DNA of 64,000 bases from RPQJ01 sp963700045. GTDB taxonomy: Bacteria; Pseudomonadota; Gammaproteobacteria; Steroidobacterales; Steroidobacteraceae. The notes under the pieces are model-generated. The model did not search any database. It saw only the letters and a list, made by a program, of their open reading frames with translations, and was not told the DNA's origin. The first letter of the stretch is position 1. Each line of letters begins with the position of its first letter. The translations under genes and the position numbers were made by a program. Below are positions 1-8,939 of the stretch, piece after piece. The DNA is taken from the NCBI GenBank assembly GCA_963700045.1, contig CAVOWK010000012.1:294853-358852 (forward strand), written 5' to 3'.

Positions 1-614
1 GCGACTGCGTCGACTGCACGCTGTGCGTGCAGGTCTGCCCGACCGGCATCGACATCCGCAAGGGCCTGCAGTACGAGTGCATCGCCTGCGCCGCCTGCAT
101 CGACGCCTGCGACGAGGTCATGGAGAAGGTCGGCTACCCGAAGGGCCTGATTCGCTACGACACGCAGCACGGCCTCGAGGGCAAGCCGAAGCATGTCCTG
201 CGTCCGCGCACCATCGTCTACGGAACGCTGATTGCGCTGCTGATTGCCGGTTTCGCTTACGCGATCACGCATCGCAACGTCGTCGCCATCGACGTCATTC
301 GCGACCGCAATGCGCTGTTCCGCGAACTGCCAGGCGGCCTGATCGAGAACGTGTACAACGTGAAGATCCTGAACAAGGACGACGAAGAGCACGAATTCAC
401 GATCAGCGCGGAAGGCCTGCCCGGCCTGCAGGTCGATTACGGCACGGAAGAAGTCGAGGTCGACCCCGGTGAAGTGCAGAGCGTCGCGGTCCGACTGCGC
501 GTGCCGCGCGGCGAACTGAAGGGCGGCTCGGACATCCATTTCACGATCCGCACGCAGGACGAGCGCGCGCTCGAGGCGTCCGGCAAGGCCCGCTTCCTGG
601 CCCCCACGAACTGA
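1..614 (+). CDS. ccoG: CcoG/FixG cbb3 oxidase assembly iron-sulfur protein (5' end cut off by window)
   Basis: This is the C-terminal 203 residues of a protein that is normally about 470 long; the reading frame is already open at base 3. CcoG is a membrane ferredoxin-like protein that helps deliver and reduce copper for the cbb3 cytochrome oxidase. Two cysteine clusters of the 2[4Fe-4S] type are visible at once (CTLCVQVCP, then CIACAACIDAC). A single membrane helix follows at about 215–275, and then the Ig-like FixG C-terminal domain up to the stop. It heads a ccoG–H–I–S run with 13-nt spacing to the next gene. The ccoNOQP structural genes are expected just upstream, outside the window. Confidence 0.95.
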   Translation, partial: DCVDCTLCVQVCPTGIDIRKGLQYECIACAACIDACDEVMEKVGYPKGLIRYDTQHGLEGKPKHVLRPRTIVYGTLIALLIAGFAYAITHRNVVAIDVIRDRNALFRELPGGLIENVYNVKILNKDDEEHEFTISAEGLPGLQVDYGTEEVEVDPGEVQSVAVRLRVPRGELKGGSDIHFTIRTQDERALEASGKARFLAPTN

Positions 615-627
615 TAGGCTTGCAACC

Positions 628-825
628 ATGAGCAACCAGACCGAGCGGCCCTGGTACCGTCAGTTCTATCCCTGGATGTTGATCGCGCTGCCCGCATGCG
701 CGGTGATCGGCGGCTTCATCACGCTGTACCTCGCGATTACCCGTCCCGACGTGCTGGTGCGCAAGGACTGCGTGCGTGACGGCGCCACCATGGTCTGCGG
801 CGAGGACGCTCCGCGGAGCCCATGA
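628..825 (+). CDS. ccoH: Short FixH/CcoH-like membrane protein
   Basis: This 65-residue protein lies between ccoG and ccoI, the usual position of ccoH. It opens with a WYRQFYPW stretch typical of FixH N-termini and has one membrane helix (about residues 17–37). Usual FixH proteins are near 150 residues and carry a periplasmic domain. Here only the membrane part and a short tail with two cysteines (DCV and VCG) remain. The stop overlaps the ccoI start by four bases, which implies translational coupling. It may be a naturally short family member or a reduced one. Assignment rests on context plus the N-terminal motif, so the role in cbb3 maturation is inferred. Confidence 0.7.
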   Translation: MSNQTERPWYRQFYPWMLIALPACAVIGGFITLYLAITRPDVLVRKDCVRDGATMVCGEDAPRSP

Positions 826-3300
826 CGCCTGGGGCGGGCTCAGCTTGCTTTCATTGCGGCGAGCCCATTCCGGCGGGCGTGCGCATCCACGCCCGCATCG
901 AATCCCGCGAAGAACCCGTGTGCTGTCATGGCTGCAAGGCCGTGGCGGAGTTCATCACCGGCGCCGGGCTCGACGACTACTACAAGTACCGTGACCAGAC
1001 CAGTGCGCGCGCCGACGAGCCGCCCCGCCCCGATCGCTGGTCGGCGTACGACCGACCCGAACTCGTCGAGCGGCTGACGCGCGCCGAAGCGAACGGCGCG
1101 CGCTCGATCACGGTCCTGCTCGAAGGCCTGCGCTGCTCCGCCTGCAGCTGGCTCGCCGACAAGGCGCTGCACCTGCAGAGCGGCGTGCTCGACGTCAGCG
1201 TGAATCCTGCCACCGCCCGGGCGCGACTGGTGTGGGACCCGTCGAAGGTCCGCCTGGGCGACCTGCTGCGCGTGCTCGAGCACGTCGGGCTCAGGCCGCA
1301 CCCGCTCGCGGGCGAGCCCGCCGAGCAACTCGCCCTGCTCGAGCGTCGCAACGCGTTGAAGCGCCTCGCCGTTGCGGGCTTCGGCATGATGCAGGTGATG
1401 ATGTTCGCGTTGCCGCTGTACGTGGCGCACACGTCCGGCATGGAGCCGGGCATGCGCGAGTTCTTCCGGCTCGTGAGCATGCTGGTGTCGATCCCGGTGG
1501 CGCTCTACTCCGGGTGGCCCTTCTACCAGGGTGCCTGGCACGCGCTCAAGGCGCGCAGCGTGAGCATGGACGTGCCCGTCACCCTCGGCATCGTCATCGC
1601 CTTCGTGGCGAGCGTGTGGAACGCGCTGACGGGCCATGGCGAGGTCTATTTCGATTCCGTCACGATGTTCGTGTTCTTCCTCTCGCTCGGCCGCTACGTC
1701 GAGATGGTGGCGCGCCATCGCGCCGGCAGCGTCGCCGATGCGCTTGCCCGACTCGCTCCCGTCACCGCGCGGCGCGTGCGGGACGGCCAGGTCGAGGACG
1801 TGCAGGCGATCGAGCTGCAGCCGGGCGACGAGATGCTCGTGCGCACCGGTGAGGTATTCGCGGCCGACGGTGTCGTGGCCGAAGGGGCCGAAGGCCGCGT
1901 CGACGAATCGATGCTCACGGGCGAATCGACCGCGATCTCGAAGCACCGGGGCTCGCCGGTGCATGCCGGCACGCAGAACCTGGGCGCGCCACTGCGCGTG
2001 CACGTAGCAGCCGTCGCCGGCAATACCGTGCTGGCCGGCATCGTCGCGCTGCTCGAGCGGGCACAGGCCGAGCGGCCCCGGCTCGCCAAAGCCGCCGATC
2101 GCGCAGCCGCATGGTTTCTGAGCCGCATCCTGGTCGGCTCGGCGCTGGTCTTCGTCGTGTGGTGGTTCATCGATCCGTCGCGGGCGATTCCTGCGACGCT
2201 GGCCGTGCTCGTCGTGACCTGTCCCTGCGCGCTGTCGCTCGCGACGCCCGCTGTACTTGCGGCGGCCACGGCGGACCTCGCCCGGCGCGGCGTGCTGGTG
2301 GCTCACTCCGATGCGTTCGAATCGCTGGCGAAGGCCACGCACGTGCTGTGGGACAAGACAGGCACGCTCACGCACGGCCTCGTGCGCGTCGAGGAAGTCC
2401 GGCCGTTGCGCGACGAAGACGCCGAACGCAGCCTCGCACTGGCAACTGCGCTGGAGCGGATGTCCGAGCACCCGATCGCCAAGGCATTCCTGGCCTCCGG
2501 CGCCGCGACGTCTACCGCAACGGGCGTGGTCGTGACTGCAGGTGCGGGTCTCGAGGGCCGCGTCGACGGCCGGCTGTTGCGTATCGGTACGCTGGAGTTC
2601 GCACGCGGCTTGTCGGTGCCCGCGGCACACGCGGCGGCGGCGGACGCTGGTGCTGCGGAGAGCTGGGTCTATCTCGGGGACGAACAAGGGCTGCTGGCGG
2701 GATTCCGCCTTGCGGACCCGCTGCGTGCGGAAGCGGTGGGTTGCGTGCAGCAACTCGCCGACCTCGGTCTCGCTTCGGAGATCGTGAGCGGCGATGCTGC
2801 GGCGGCCGTCGCACGCATTGCAGCGCGCAGCGGCATCGAGCGATTCGAGGCGCGACTGACGCCACATGCGAAAGTCGCACGGCTGAAGTCGCTGCAGGAC
2901 ACGGGCGCGGTCGTCGTCGGCGTCGGTGACGGCATCAACGATGCGCCGTTGCTGCAGGCGGCGAACGTCGCTGTCGCCATGGGCCGGGGCTCCGCCCTCG
3001 CGCAGACGAGCGCTGACCTGATCCTGGTGCGCGATTCGCTGGACCAGTTGCCGGAAATCGTGCGGATCGCGCGGCATGCCCAACGCATCGTCAAGCAGAA
3101 CCTGGCCTGGTCGATCGCCTACAACCTGGCCGCGCTGCCGCTCGCCGCGCTCGGCCTGGTGCCGGCGTGGCTCGCGGCGATCGGCATGTCGCTGAGTTCG
3201 GTGTTCGTGGTGCTGAATGCGACGCGTGTCGCGCGTCGCTCGACGACGATGGCACACCGCCCCGCACTGGACCGATGCACGACCGGCAGGAGCGGCATAG
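822..3300 (+). CDS. ccoI: CcoI/FixI copper-transporting P1B-type ATPase
   Basis: This is the copper pump for cbb3 oxidase biogenesis. An N-terminal cysteine-rich region (CFHCGEP, CCHGCK) precedes a heavy-metal domain with the CSAC motif. Further on are TGES, the membrane CPC motif (nucleotides about 2220–2230), the phosphorylation motif DKTGTLTHG, an HP motif (SEHPIAKAF) and GDGINDAP. Recognisable family sequence ends near 3250. No in-frame stop occurs there and the frame stays open to 3521, running through ccoS. A TAG at 3298–3300, directly before the ccoS ATG, lies in the +1 frame. The true C-terminus is therefore probably near 3300 (about 826 residues), and a single-base error may hide the stop. 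The C-terminal boundary is uncertain. Confidence 0.9.
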
Positions 3301-3521
3301 ATGGAAATCCTCTACCTGATGGTGCCGCTCGGCCTGGTGCTGGTCGGCATCGGCGCTGTGGGCGTTCTTCTGGGCGGTGGGCAGCGGGCAATTCGACGAT
3401 CTCGACAGTCCCGGGCTGGTCCGTGCTCGACGACGAGAAGAAGACGACGGCACGCGATGAAACCGCGTCGTCGGGCGACCCCACCCGCAAGGACGACATG
3501 AAGGAAGGACCGAAGTCATGA
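3301..3521 (+). pseudogene. ccoS: CcoS cbb3 oxidase maturation protein, interrupted by two +1 frameshifts
   Basis: The start MEILYLMVPLGLVLVGI is a clear CcoS N-terminus with its single membrane helix. The reading frame then breaks twice. Removing one G at 3352–3353 restores ALWAFFWAVGSGQFDDLDSP, the hallmark CcoS continuation. Removing one G at 3413–3415 then restores GWSVLDDEKK and a hydrophilic tail ending at 3521. The repaired protein would be about 72 residues, close to the family length. CcoS is needed for active cbb3 oxidase. Both breaks are one extra G, so an assembly error is more likely than a real pseudogene. The stop overlaps the next start by four bases, as expected for an intact operon. 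Confidence 0.85.
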
Positions 3522-4307
3522 ATGGCCTGGATGCCGGCTCGCTGAGCCTTGGTGCCGCATTGATCGCCGGACTCGCCGGCAGCGGCCATTGTCTTGCCAT
3601 GTGCGGCGGCATCGCCGGAGCGCTCTGGCGATGCGCGGCAGTACGCGAAGGAGGCAGGTCCTCGCGCGTGGCGCTTGCCCTCGCCTACAACCTTGCACGC
3701 GTGGCCAGTTACACGCTCGCCGGCGCCCTGGCAGGACTGCTCGGCCGCACGTTGCTGCGCGCCGTCGACGTCGCGCCGCTGTCGATCGCGCTGCGCGTGC
3801 TGGCCGGCGCAATCATGGTCGCGGCGGCCGGTCGCCTGCTGTTCGGCTGGCGGCTGCTCGATCCGCTTGAAGCCGCGGGTTCAGGCCTCTGGCGCCGGAT
3901 CATGCCGGCGGCCGGGCGTAGGGGCGCAGCGCAAGGGCCTCGCCGGCGCGATCGGCCTCGGCCTGGCGTGGGGCTGGCTGCCCTGCGGCCTGACGTACTC
4001 GATGCTGTTGCTGGCTGCGACGACTGCCAGCGTGACGATGGGCGCGCTGGTCATGGCCGCCTTCGGACTGGGCACCCTGCCGTCCATGGTATCGGCCACG
4101 GTCGCCTTCGAGCGCGCGGCGAAGCTTCTGGCCAGCCGCGCCACGCTGCGCAACGTAGCGGGCTCGCTGCTGCTCGCATTCGGCGCGTGGACCGCGGGCT
4201 CAGCCGTCTACCACCTGATTGCCCATGGAGCGCACGGTGGCCGCACAGATCACGACATGAGTTCGATGGGTGACCCTGCCGACCCGCATGCCGGCCACGA
4301 CATGTGA
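3518..4307 (+). pseudogene. TauE/SafE-family membrane protein, one +1 frameshift
   Basis: This polytopic membrane protein of the sulfite exporter TauE/SafE (UreH-like) superfamily is often found just after ccoGHIS. The first part (SGHCLAMCGGIAGALW, about 130 residues) reads from 3518. The rest (GLAGAIGLGLAWGWLPCG to the end) reads in the +1 frame and stops at 4307. Removing one G from 3914–3916 joins them into a single protein of about 262 residues. The C-terminus is rich in His, Met and Asp (DHDMSSMGDP, PHAGHDM), which suggests metal binding. A role in copper or other metal supply to cbb3 oxidase is inferred from context only. The break resembles the two in ccoS. Confidence 0.85.
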
Positions 4308-4442
4308 GCCTGCGACCGCGGGAAGAGTGGCCAGAATGCTCCGGGCCTGCCTGGCCTGGGACACGCGACCACCCCTCCTGGGCTGGTCCAGCGGCTTTCA
4401 GGGCCGACGACCGGCCCTGCGCCTAAGCCGCCTGACCGTCGA

Positions 4443-4883
4443 TCACTGGATCGTGATCGCCAACGGACGCGGCTTCTGCACCGCGACGCGCGGCAGGCTG
4501 ACCATCAGCACGCCATCCTTGGATTCGGCGTGGATCCCCTTCGGATCGACATCGTCGGGCAGCGCAAAGCTGCGCTCGAACGCGCCATAGAAACGCTCGG
4601 TGCGATGCACGGTCTCGCCCTTCGTTTCCTTTTCCACCTTGCGTTCGCCCTTGATCGTAAGCACGCCTTCGTCGAACAGGACCTTCACGTCTTCCTTACG
4701 CACGTCCGGCAGGTCGACCTTGATCAGGTACTCTTTCTCCCGCTCGATCACATCCGCCGGCGGCAGGAACTCATAGCCGCCCTCGGTCGGGCGGGCCAGG
4801 GTCGGCATCCGGCCGAACATCGGGCTGAACCCTTTCAGCAGGTCGTCCATCTCGCGGAACGGCTCCCATCTCATCAGTCTCAT
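4443..4883 (-). CDS. Hsp20/alpha-crystallin small heat-shock protein
   Basis: This 146-residue small chaperone holds unfolding proteins in a refoldable state. The alpha-crystallin domain spans roughly residues 40–135, with the typical DLPDVRKEDV, GVLTIKGER and GVLMVSLPR strands. The C-terminal tail is short. The start at 4883 (MRLMRWEPF) is chosen because an AAGGAGG ribosome-binding site lies seven bases upstream and because family members start with this RWEPF motif. The gene is divergent from fixL across a spacer of roughly 190 bases. No heat-shock thermometer structure was recognised in its short leader. Confidence 0.92.
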   Translation of the reverse strand: MRLMRWEPFREMDDLLKGFSPMFGRMPTLARPTEGGYEFLPPADVIEREKEYLIKVDLPDVRKEDVKVLFDEGVLTIKGERKVEKETKGETVHRTERFYGAFERSFALPDDVDPKGIHAESKDGVLMVSLPRVAVQKPRPLAITIQ

Positions 4884-4953
4884 GGCGCCCTCCTTGGGTG
4901 TCCCCTTGCCAACAGAACCCGCAGACCGGCTTGCATCCGGCCTCGTGTACATT

Positions 4954-4973
4954 GTCCCGCAATGGTGCGGGAC
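4954..4973. other. Inverted repeat in the hsp20–fixL spacer
   Basis: GTCCCGCA and TGCGGGAC form a perfect 8-bp dyad around a four-base centre, and a second small dyad (TGCGATTCGCA) follows at once. It lies between two divergent genes and could be an operator for either, or a leader hairpin. No regulator is assigned. Confidence 0.35.
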
Positions 4974-5071
4974 TGCGATTCGCAGCGTTGCCTAGCCGGA
5001 TTCCAGCAATACCTAGTGCCGCGCCCCGCGTTCTTTTAGGATTCGCACTTTCGCCACGGCATCTGCAGATC

Positions 5072-6652
5072 TTGCACGAAGAACGCCCGCCCACCGCCGC
5101 CCGACATGCCTCGCCCGGCACCGCGCCTCGACGCTCGAACCAGTCCGAGCTCGAGTTCAGGGCCCTGCTGGACGCGGCAGTCGATGCGATCATCGTCATC
5201 GATCATAAGGGCCGGATCGAACAGTTCAGCCTCTCCGCCGAGCGGATCTTCGGTTACACCGCAGCCGAGGTGATCGGTCAGAAAGTCGACGTGCTCATGC
5301 CCGAGCCCTACCGCGCCGAGCACGATGCGTACATGCAACGTTACCAGCACACCGGCGAAGCCAGGATCATCGGGGTCGGCCGCGAAGTGCAGGCGCGACG
5401 CAAGGACGGCTCCGTCTTCCCGTGCGAGCTCGCGGTCGGCAAGGTGCAGGGCGTCGAGCCGCCGCGGTTCATCGGCTTCATCCACGACATCACGCCGCGC
5501 AAGCTCGCCGACGAACGCCTGCGACGCAGCGAATCCGAGCTGCGGCTGGCGCAGGAACTCGCGAATCTCGGCAACTACGTCGTGCACCTGGACCAGTCCG
5601 AGCCCGATTACTACTCGCCGCAGCTCTGCCGCATTCTCGGCATCGGGGCTGCCGAAGTCGCGCGGCCGCTGACGGCATTGCTCGAGCGCTGGGTGCACCC
5701 GGGCGACCGCGAGAAGTTCGACCAGGCGTACCGCGAGCTGGAATCGCCCGCGAACGCGTTCGACTGCGAATACTGCATCGTGCTCGAAGACGGCACGACG
5801 CGGTACCTGCATCACATCGCGCAGGTCACGCGCGACGCCCAGGGTAATCGGCTCAAGCACATCGGCACGATCCACGACGTGTCCGATCGTCGCGCGACCG
5901 AAGACGAGGCCCGGCAGCTGCAGGAACGTCTCACGCATTTCAGCCGCCTGTCGACGATGGGCGAAATGGCCGCGGGCCTGGCCCATGAGATCAACCAGCC
6001 GCTGACCGCGATCGCGACGTACGCGCAGGCGTGCCAGCGTTTCATGCGCTCGCCGGACCGCGACGACGCCGACGTGCTCGAGGCGCTGGTGCAGATCAAT
6101 GCGCAGGCACTGCGGGCGGGCGAGGTCATCCGGCGCCTGCGCAATTTCGTGAAGAACCGCGAAGTGAAGCGCGAGCCCGTCGACTGCAATCGCCTGCTCG
6201 ACGACCTGCGCACGCTCGCCGAGACCGACGCCCGGCTGCACAACGTCCGGTTGCGGATCGACGCCGAGCCGTCGCTGCCGACGGTCTACGCCGATCCGAT
6301 CCAGCTGCAGCAGGTCGTGCTGAACCTCGTCCGCAACGCGATCGACGCGATGGCGGACGCGCCCGAGACGGGCCGCGAGGTCCTGCTCAGCACGCGCCAG
6401 CTGCCGGAAGGCGAGATCGAAATCATCGTGGCGGATCATGGCAGCGGCCTGGCGCCGGAAGCCGCCGAGCACCTGTTCAACCCGTTCTTCACGACGAAAT
6501 CGGCCGGCACCGGCCTCGGCCTCGCCATCAGCCGCTCGATCGTGCGCGCCCACGGCGGACGCCTGTGGCACACTCCCAACGAGGGAACCGGCGCACGATT
6601 TCATTTCACGCTGCCGGCCTCGCCGGTGACGCTGGCATCCAAAGGGGAGTAG
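5072..6652 (+). CDS. fixL: FixL-type oxygen-sensing histidine kinase (haem PAS plus second PAS)
   Basis: This cytoplasmic sensor kinase is predicted to autophosphorylate when oxygen is low and to phosphorylate FixJ. The first PAS domain (about residues 25–140) keeps the haem-pocket pattern of rhizobial FixL. The proximal His is CAC at 5321–5323, with Arg equivalents of Bradyrhizobium R206 (5339–5341) and R220 (5381–5383); the H214 position is Arg. A second PAS_3-like domain follows (about 155–285). The HisKA His is in HEINQPLTA (5984–5986), and the N, G1, F and G2 boxes (NLVRNAID, DHGSGL, FNPFFTTK, GTGLGLAIS) are all present. No membrane helix is seen. The start is uncertain: 5072 is a TTG, and the frame is open from 4898. 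Confidence 0.88.
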   Translation: MHEERPPTAARHASPGTAPRRSNQSELEFRALLDAAVDAIIVIDHKGRIEQFSLSAERIFGYTAAEVIGQKVDVLMPEPYRAEHDAYMQRYQHTGEARIIGVGREVQARRKDGSVFPCELAVGKVQGVEPPRFIGFIHDITPRKLADERLRRSESELRLAQELANLGNYVVHLDQSEPDYYSPQLCRILGIGAAEVARPLTALLERWVHPGDREKFDQAYRELESPANAFDCEYCIVLEDGTTRYLHHIAQVTRDAQGNRLKHIGTIHDVSDRRATEDEARQLQERLTHFSRLSTMGEMAAGLAHEINQPLTAIATYAQACQRFMRSPDRDDADVLEALVQINAQALRAGEVIRRLRNFVKNREVKREPVDCNRLLDDLRTLAETDARLHNVRLRIDAEPSLPTVYADPIQLQQVVLNLVRNAIDAMADAPETGREVLLSTRQLPEGEIEIIVADHGSGLAPEAAEHLFNPFFTTKSAGTGLGLAISRSIVRAHGGRLWHTPNEGTGARFHFTLPASPVTLASKGE

Positions 6653-6658
6653 TTCCGA

Positions 6659-7282
6659 GTGATCAAGGAAATCAAGCCCACGGTGTTCGTGGTCGACGAC
6701 GACACGGCCGTCCGCGACTCGCTGCGGATGCTGCTCAAGTCGGTCGGCCTGCCGGTCGAAGTGTTCGAATCCGGGCAGGAATTTCTCGACGCCGACCGTG
6801 ACGACCGTCCCGGCTGCCTGGTGCTCGACATCCGCATGCCTGGCATGAGCGGGCTCGAACTGCAGGTGAAACTCAACGAGCGCCACTCGATCCTGCCGAT
6901 CATCTTCATCACCGGCCACGGCGACGTGCCGATGGCGGTCGAAGCGATGCAGGCCGGCGCGGTCGATTTCATCCAGAAGCCGTTCCGCGACCAGGACCTG
7001 CTCGACCGCATCAACCAGGCGCTGGAAAAGGATGCCGGCAGCCGCCGCATGCTGGCCGAGCGCAACATGATCCGGAAACGGCTGGAATCGCTGACGCCGC
7101 GCGAGAAGGAAGTGCTCGATCTCGTGGTCGCCGGCAAGGCGAACAAGGTGATTGCCGGCGACCTCAACCTGAGCCAGCGGACCGTGGAAATCCACCGCGC
7201 GCGCGTGATGGAAAAGATGGAAGCGCATTCGCTGGCCCATCTCGTCCGCATGGTGCTCGAAGTCGAGCGGACCGAAGAATAG
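6659..7282 (+). CDS. fixJ: FixJ-type response regulator
   Basis: This is the 207-residue partner of the upstream kinase. The receiver domain (residues 1–125) has Asp57 as phospho-acceptor (LVLDIRMPGMSG), Thr85 and Lys107 (IQKPF). The C-terminal LuxR/GerE helix-turn-helix (about 140–200) contains LTPREKEVLDLVVAGKANK. It starts with GTG seven bases after the fixL stop, so the two are co-transcribed. By family knowledge it would activate microaerobic genes such as fixK or cbb3 oxidase genes. No FixJ target site was identified here. Confidence 0.93.
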   Translation: MIKEIKPTVFVVDDDTAVRDSLRMLLKSVGLPVEVFESGQEFLDADRDDRPGCLVLDIRMPGMSGLELQVKLNERHSILPIIFITGHGDVPMAVEAMQAGAVDFIQKPFRDQDLLDRINQALEKDAGSRRMLAERNMIRKRLESLTPREKEVLDLVVAGKANKVIAGDLNLSQRTVEIHRARVMEKMEAHSLAHLVRMVLEVERTEE

Positions 7283-7471
7283 CCGCGCGTGTTGCGTCGC
7301 AGCACCCGTTGAGAACCGCTCGCATTTACGTATAAACCCGCAATTGCCGCAGACGTGGCGGCCGTGAAAACTGCGCGGCATGCGACCCGATTACGCAGCG
7401 CATTCTGCCCCGCCAACTCGTCCCCGCTGCTCGTCGTGAGTTGCGCGGGTTCCGAGATCGCGCGCTCCCCC

Positions 7472-7888
7472 ATGTCACCCGCCATCTCTGCAGCGCAGGA
7501 GGCACCCCCGGTCGTCGGCGTCATCGACTCCGACCCGGTCGCGCGCGCGGCGTTGAAGACGATGCTGCAGCCCGTCGGTGTCGAAGTCATGAGCTTCGAT
7601 ACCGCGGAGTCGTACCTGCTCTCGGGCTCGTCACGGAACCTTGCGTGCCTCATCGTCGACCTGCTCCTGCCCGGCATGTCCGGCCTGGAACTGCTGCGCC
7701 GGCTGCGCAGCAACGGCAACGACGTGCCGGTGATCCTGCTCGCCGACGAATCGGACGTTCCCACCGCAGTCGCGGCCATGCGCGAAGGCGCCACGGATTT
7801 CATCGAAAAGCCGTACGTGAACGTCGCCATCCTGAAGCAGGTGCAGAAACTGATCCGCGGGCAGAGTGGCGGAGCGATGCTCACTTGA
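7472..7888 (+). CDS. Stand-alone receiver-domain protein next to FixLJ (FixT-like candidate)
   Basis: This 138-residue protein consists of a single CheY-like receiver related to the FixJ receiver (GMSGLELL, DVPTAVAAMREGA, IEKPY). The acidic pocket, phospho-acceptor Asp63 and Lys113 are present. The switch Thr/Ser is replaced by Ala91 (LLADESDVP, where FixJ has FITGHGDVP). No output domain exists. The start at 7472 is chosen because the conserved fold begins about 14 residues later. The gene follows fixJ by about 190 bases on the same strand. Lone receivers can act as phosphate sinks or kinase inhibitors, as FixT does for FixL in Sinorhizobium and Caulobacter. That role here is an inference. 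Confidence 0.75.
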   Translation: MSPAISAAQEAPPVVGVIDSDPVARAALKTMLQPVGVEVMSFDTAESYLLSGSSRNLACLIVDLLLPGMSGLELLRRLRSNGNDVPVILLADESDVPTAVAAMREGATDFIEKPYVNVAILKQVQKLIRGQSGGAMLT

Positions 7889-7907
7889 GCAGCCGGGCGC
7901 CTCGCCC

Positions 7908-8939
7908 ATGACTTCCCTCGACAGCTGGCACGAAGAAAAACAGTCCGCGTGGCTCTATCGCGAGCTCGCGTCGTGCGAAACCGACGCGAAGATCGCGGAA
8001 CTGTTCCGCGCACTGGCCGCAGCAGCCGATTTCCAGGCCGACAAGTGGCTCGCCAGCGCAGCGCAGCCTGCGCCACCCGCGTTTGCGCCGTCCGTGCGTG
8101 CACGCATCACCGCCGGGCTTGCACGCGCGTTCGGACCTCGAAGAGTGCGCCACATGCTGGCCGCAATGAAGGTGCGCGGACTCTCGGCCTACGATTCGCA
8201 GCGCTCGCTCGCAGGTCACCTGATGCCCACCTCGGTGTCGGAGGTGGGCGCACGGCACAAGGGCTACGGCGGCGGCAACCTCCGCGCCGCGGTCTTCGGC
8301 ATCAACGACGGGCTCGTCTCCAACACCAGCCTGATCATGGGCGTCGCGGGGGCGGCGGCGAGCGCGGATTTCGTGCTGACCAGCGGCGTGGCGGGATTGC
8401 TCGCAGGCGCGCTCTCCATGGCCGCGGGCGAATACGTGTCGATGCGCTCGCAGCGCGAGATGTTCGAGTACCAGATCGGGCTCGAGCGCGATGAACTGCA
8501 CGAATACCCGGAAGAAGAAGCGGAGGAGCTCGCGCTGATCTACCAGGCGCGCGGCATGCAGCTCGATGAGGCGCGCCGCGTGAGCCGCGAGCTGGTGAAG
8601 AACGAGGCGAACGCGCTCGACGCGCTCGCGCGCGAAGAGCTGGGACTCAATCCGGACGATCTCGGCTCGCCGTGGGGCGCCGCGATCTATTCGTTCCTGG
8701 CGTTCTCGTTCGGTGCGATCGTCCCGCTGGTGCCGTTCCTGTTCGGATTGCCGCTGCAGCGGTCGGTCACGATCGCCGCGATCGCCGCCGGCATTGCACT
8801 GTTCGGGGTTGGCGCCGCGTTGAGCCTGTTCACGGGCCGCAGCGCAATCGCGGGTGGATTGCGCATGGTGCTGATCGGCGGCGGCGCGGGCGTCGCGACG
8901 TGGCTCATTGGCTCGCTGCTGGGAGCGGCGATTGCCTAA
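7908..8939 (+). CDS. VIT1/CCC1-family membrane protein with N-terminal ferritin-like segment
   Basis: This 343-residue protein belongs to the vacuolar iron transporter (VIT/CCC1) family, whose members move Fe or Mn. The N-terminal 50 residues (WHEEKQSAWLYREL, ETDAKIAELFRAL) resemble a rubrerythrin-like helix pair fused to this family in many bacteria. The VIT domain starts near residue 120 with GGGNLRAAVFGINDGLVSN. It has about five membrane helices and a cytoplasmic EYVSMRSQREMFEYQ loop rich in acidic residues, which is the expected metal-binding region. Two glutamates of a possible di-iron site are visible, but the usual His-containing motif is not. The stop overlaps the convergent cbpM by four bases. 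Confidence 0.85.
   Translation: MTSLDSWHEEKQSAWLYRELASCETDAKIAELFRALAAAADFQADKWLASAAQPAPPAFAPSVRARITAGLARAFGPRRVRHMLAAMKVRGLSAYDSQRSLAGHLMPTSVSEVGARHKGYGGGNLRAAVFGINDGLVSNTSLIMGVAGAAASADFVLTSGVAGLLAGALSMAAGEYVSMRSQREMFEYQIGLERDELHEYPEEEAEELALIYQARGMQLDEARRVSRELVKNEANALDALAREELGLNPDDLGSPWGAAIYSFLAFSFGAIVPLVPFLFGLPLQRSVTIAAIAAGIALFGVGAALSLFTGRSAIAGGLRMVLIGGGAGVATWLIGSLLGAAIA

Noticed and set aside
5036..7381. Long open frame (781 codons) on the minus strand across fixL/fixJ, and similar long frames opposite ccoI and pyc
   Set aside because: They mirror real genes on the other strand. In GC-rich DNA stops are rare, and the translations are low-complexity with no family motifs.
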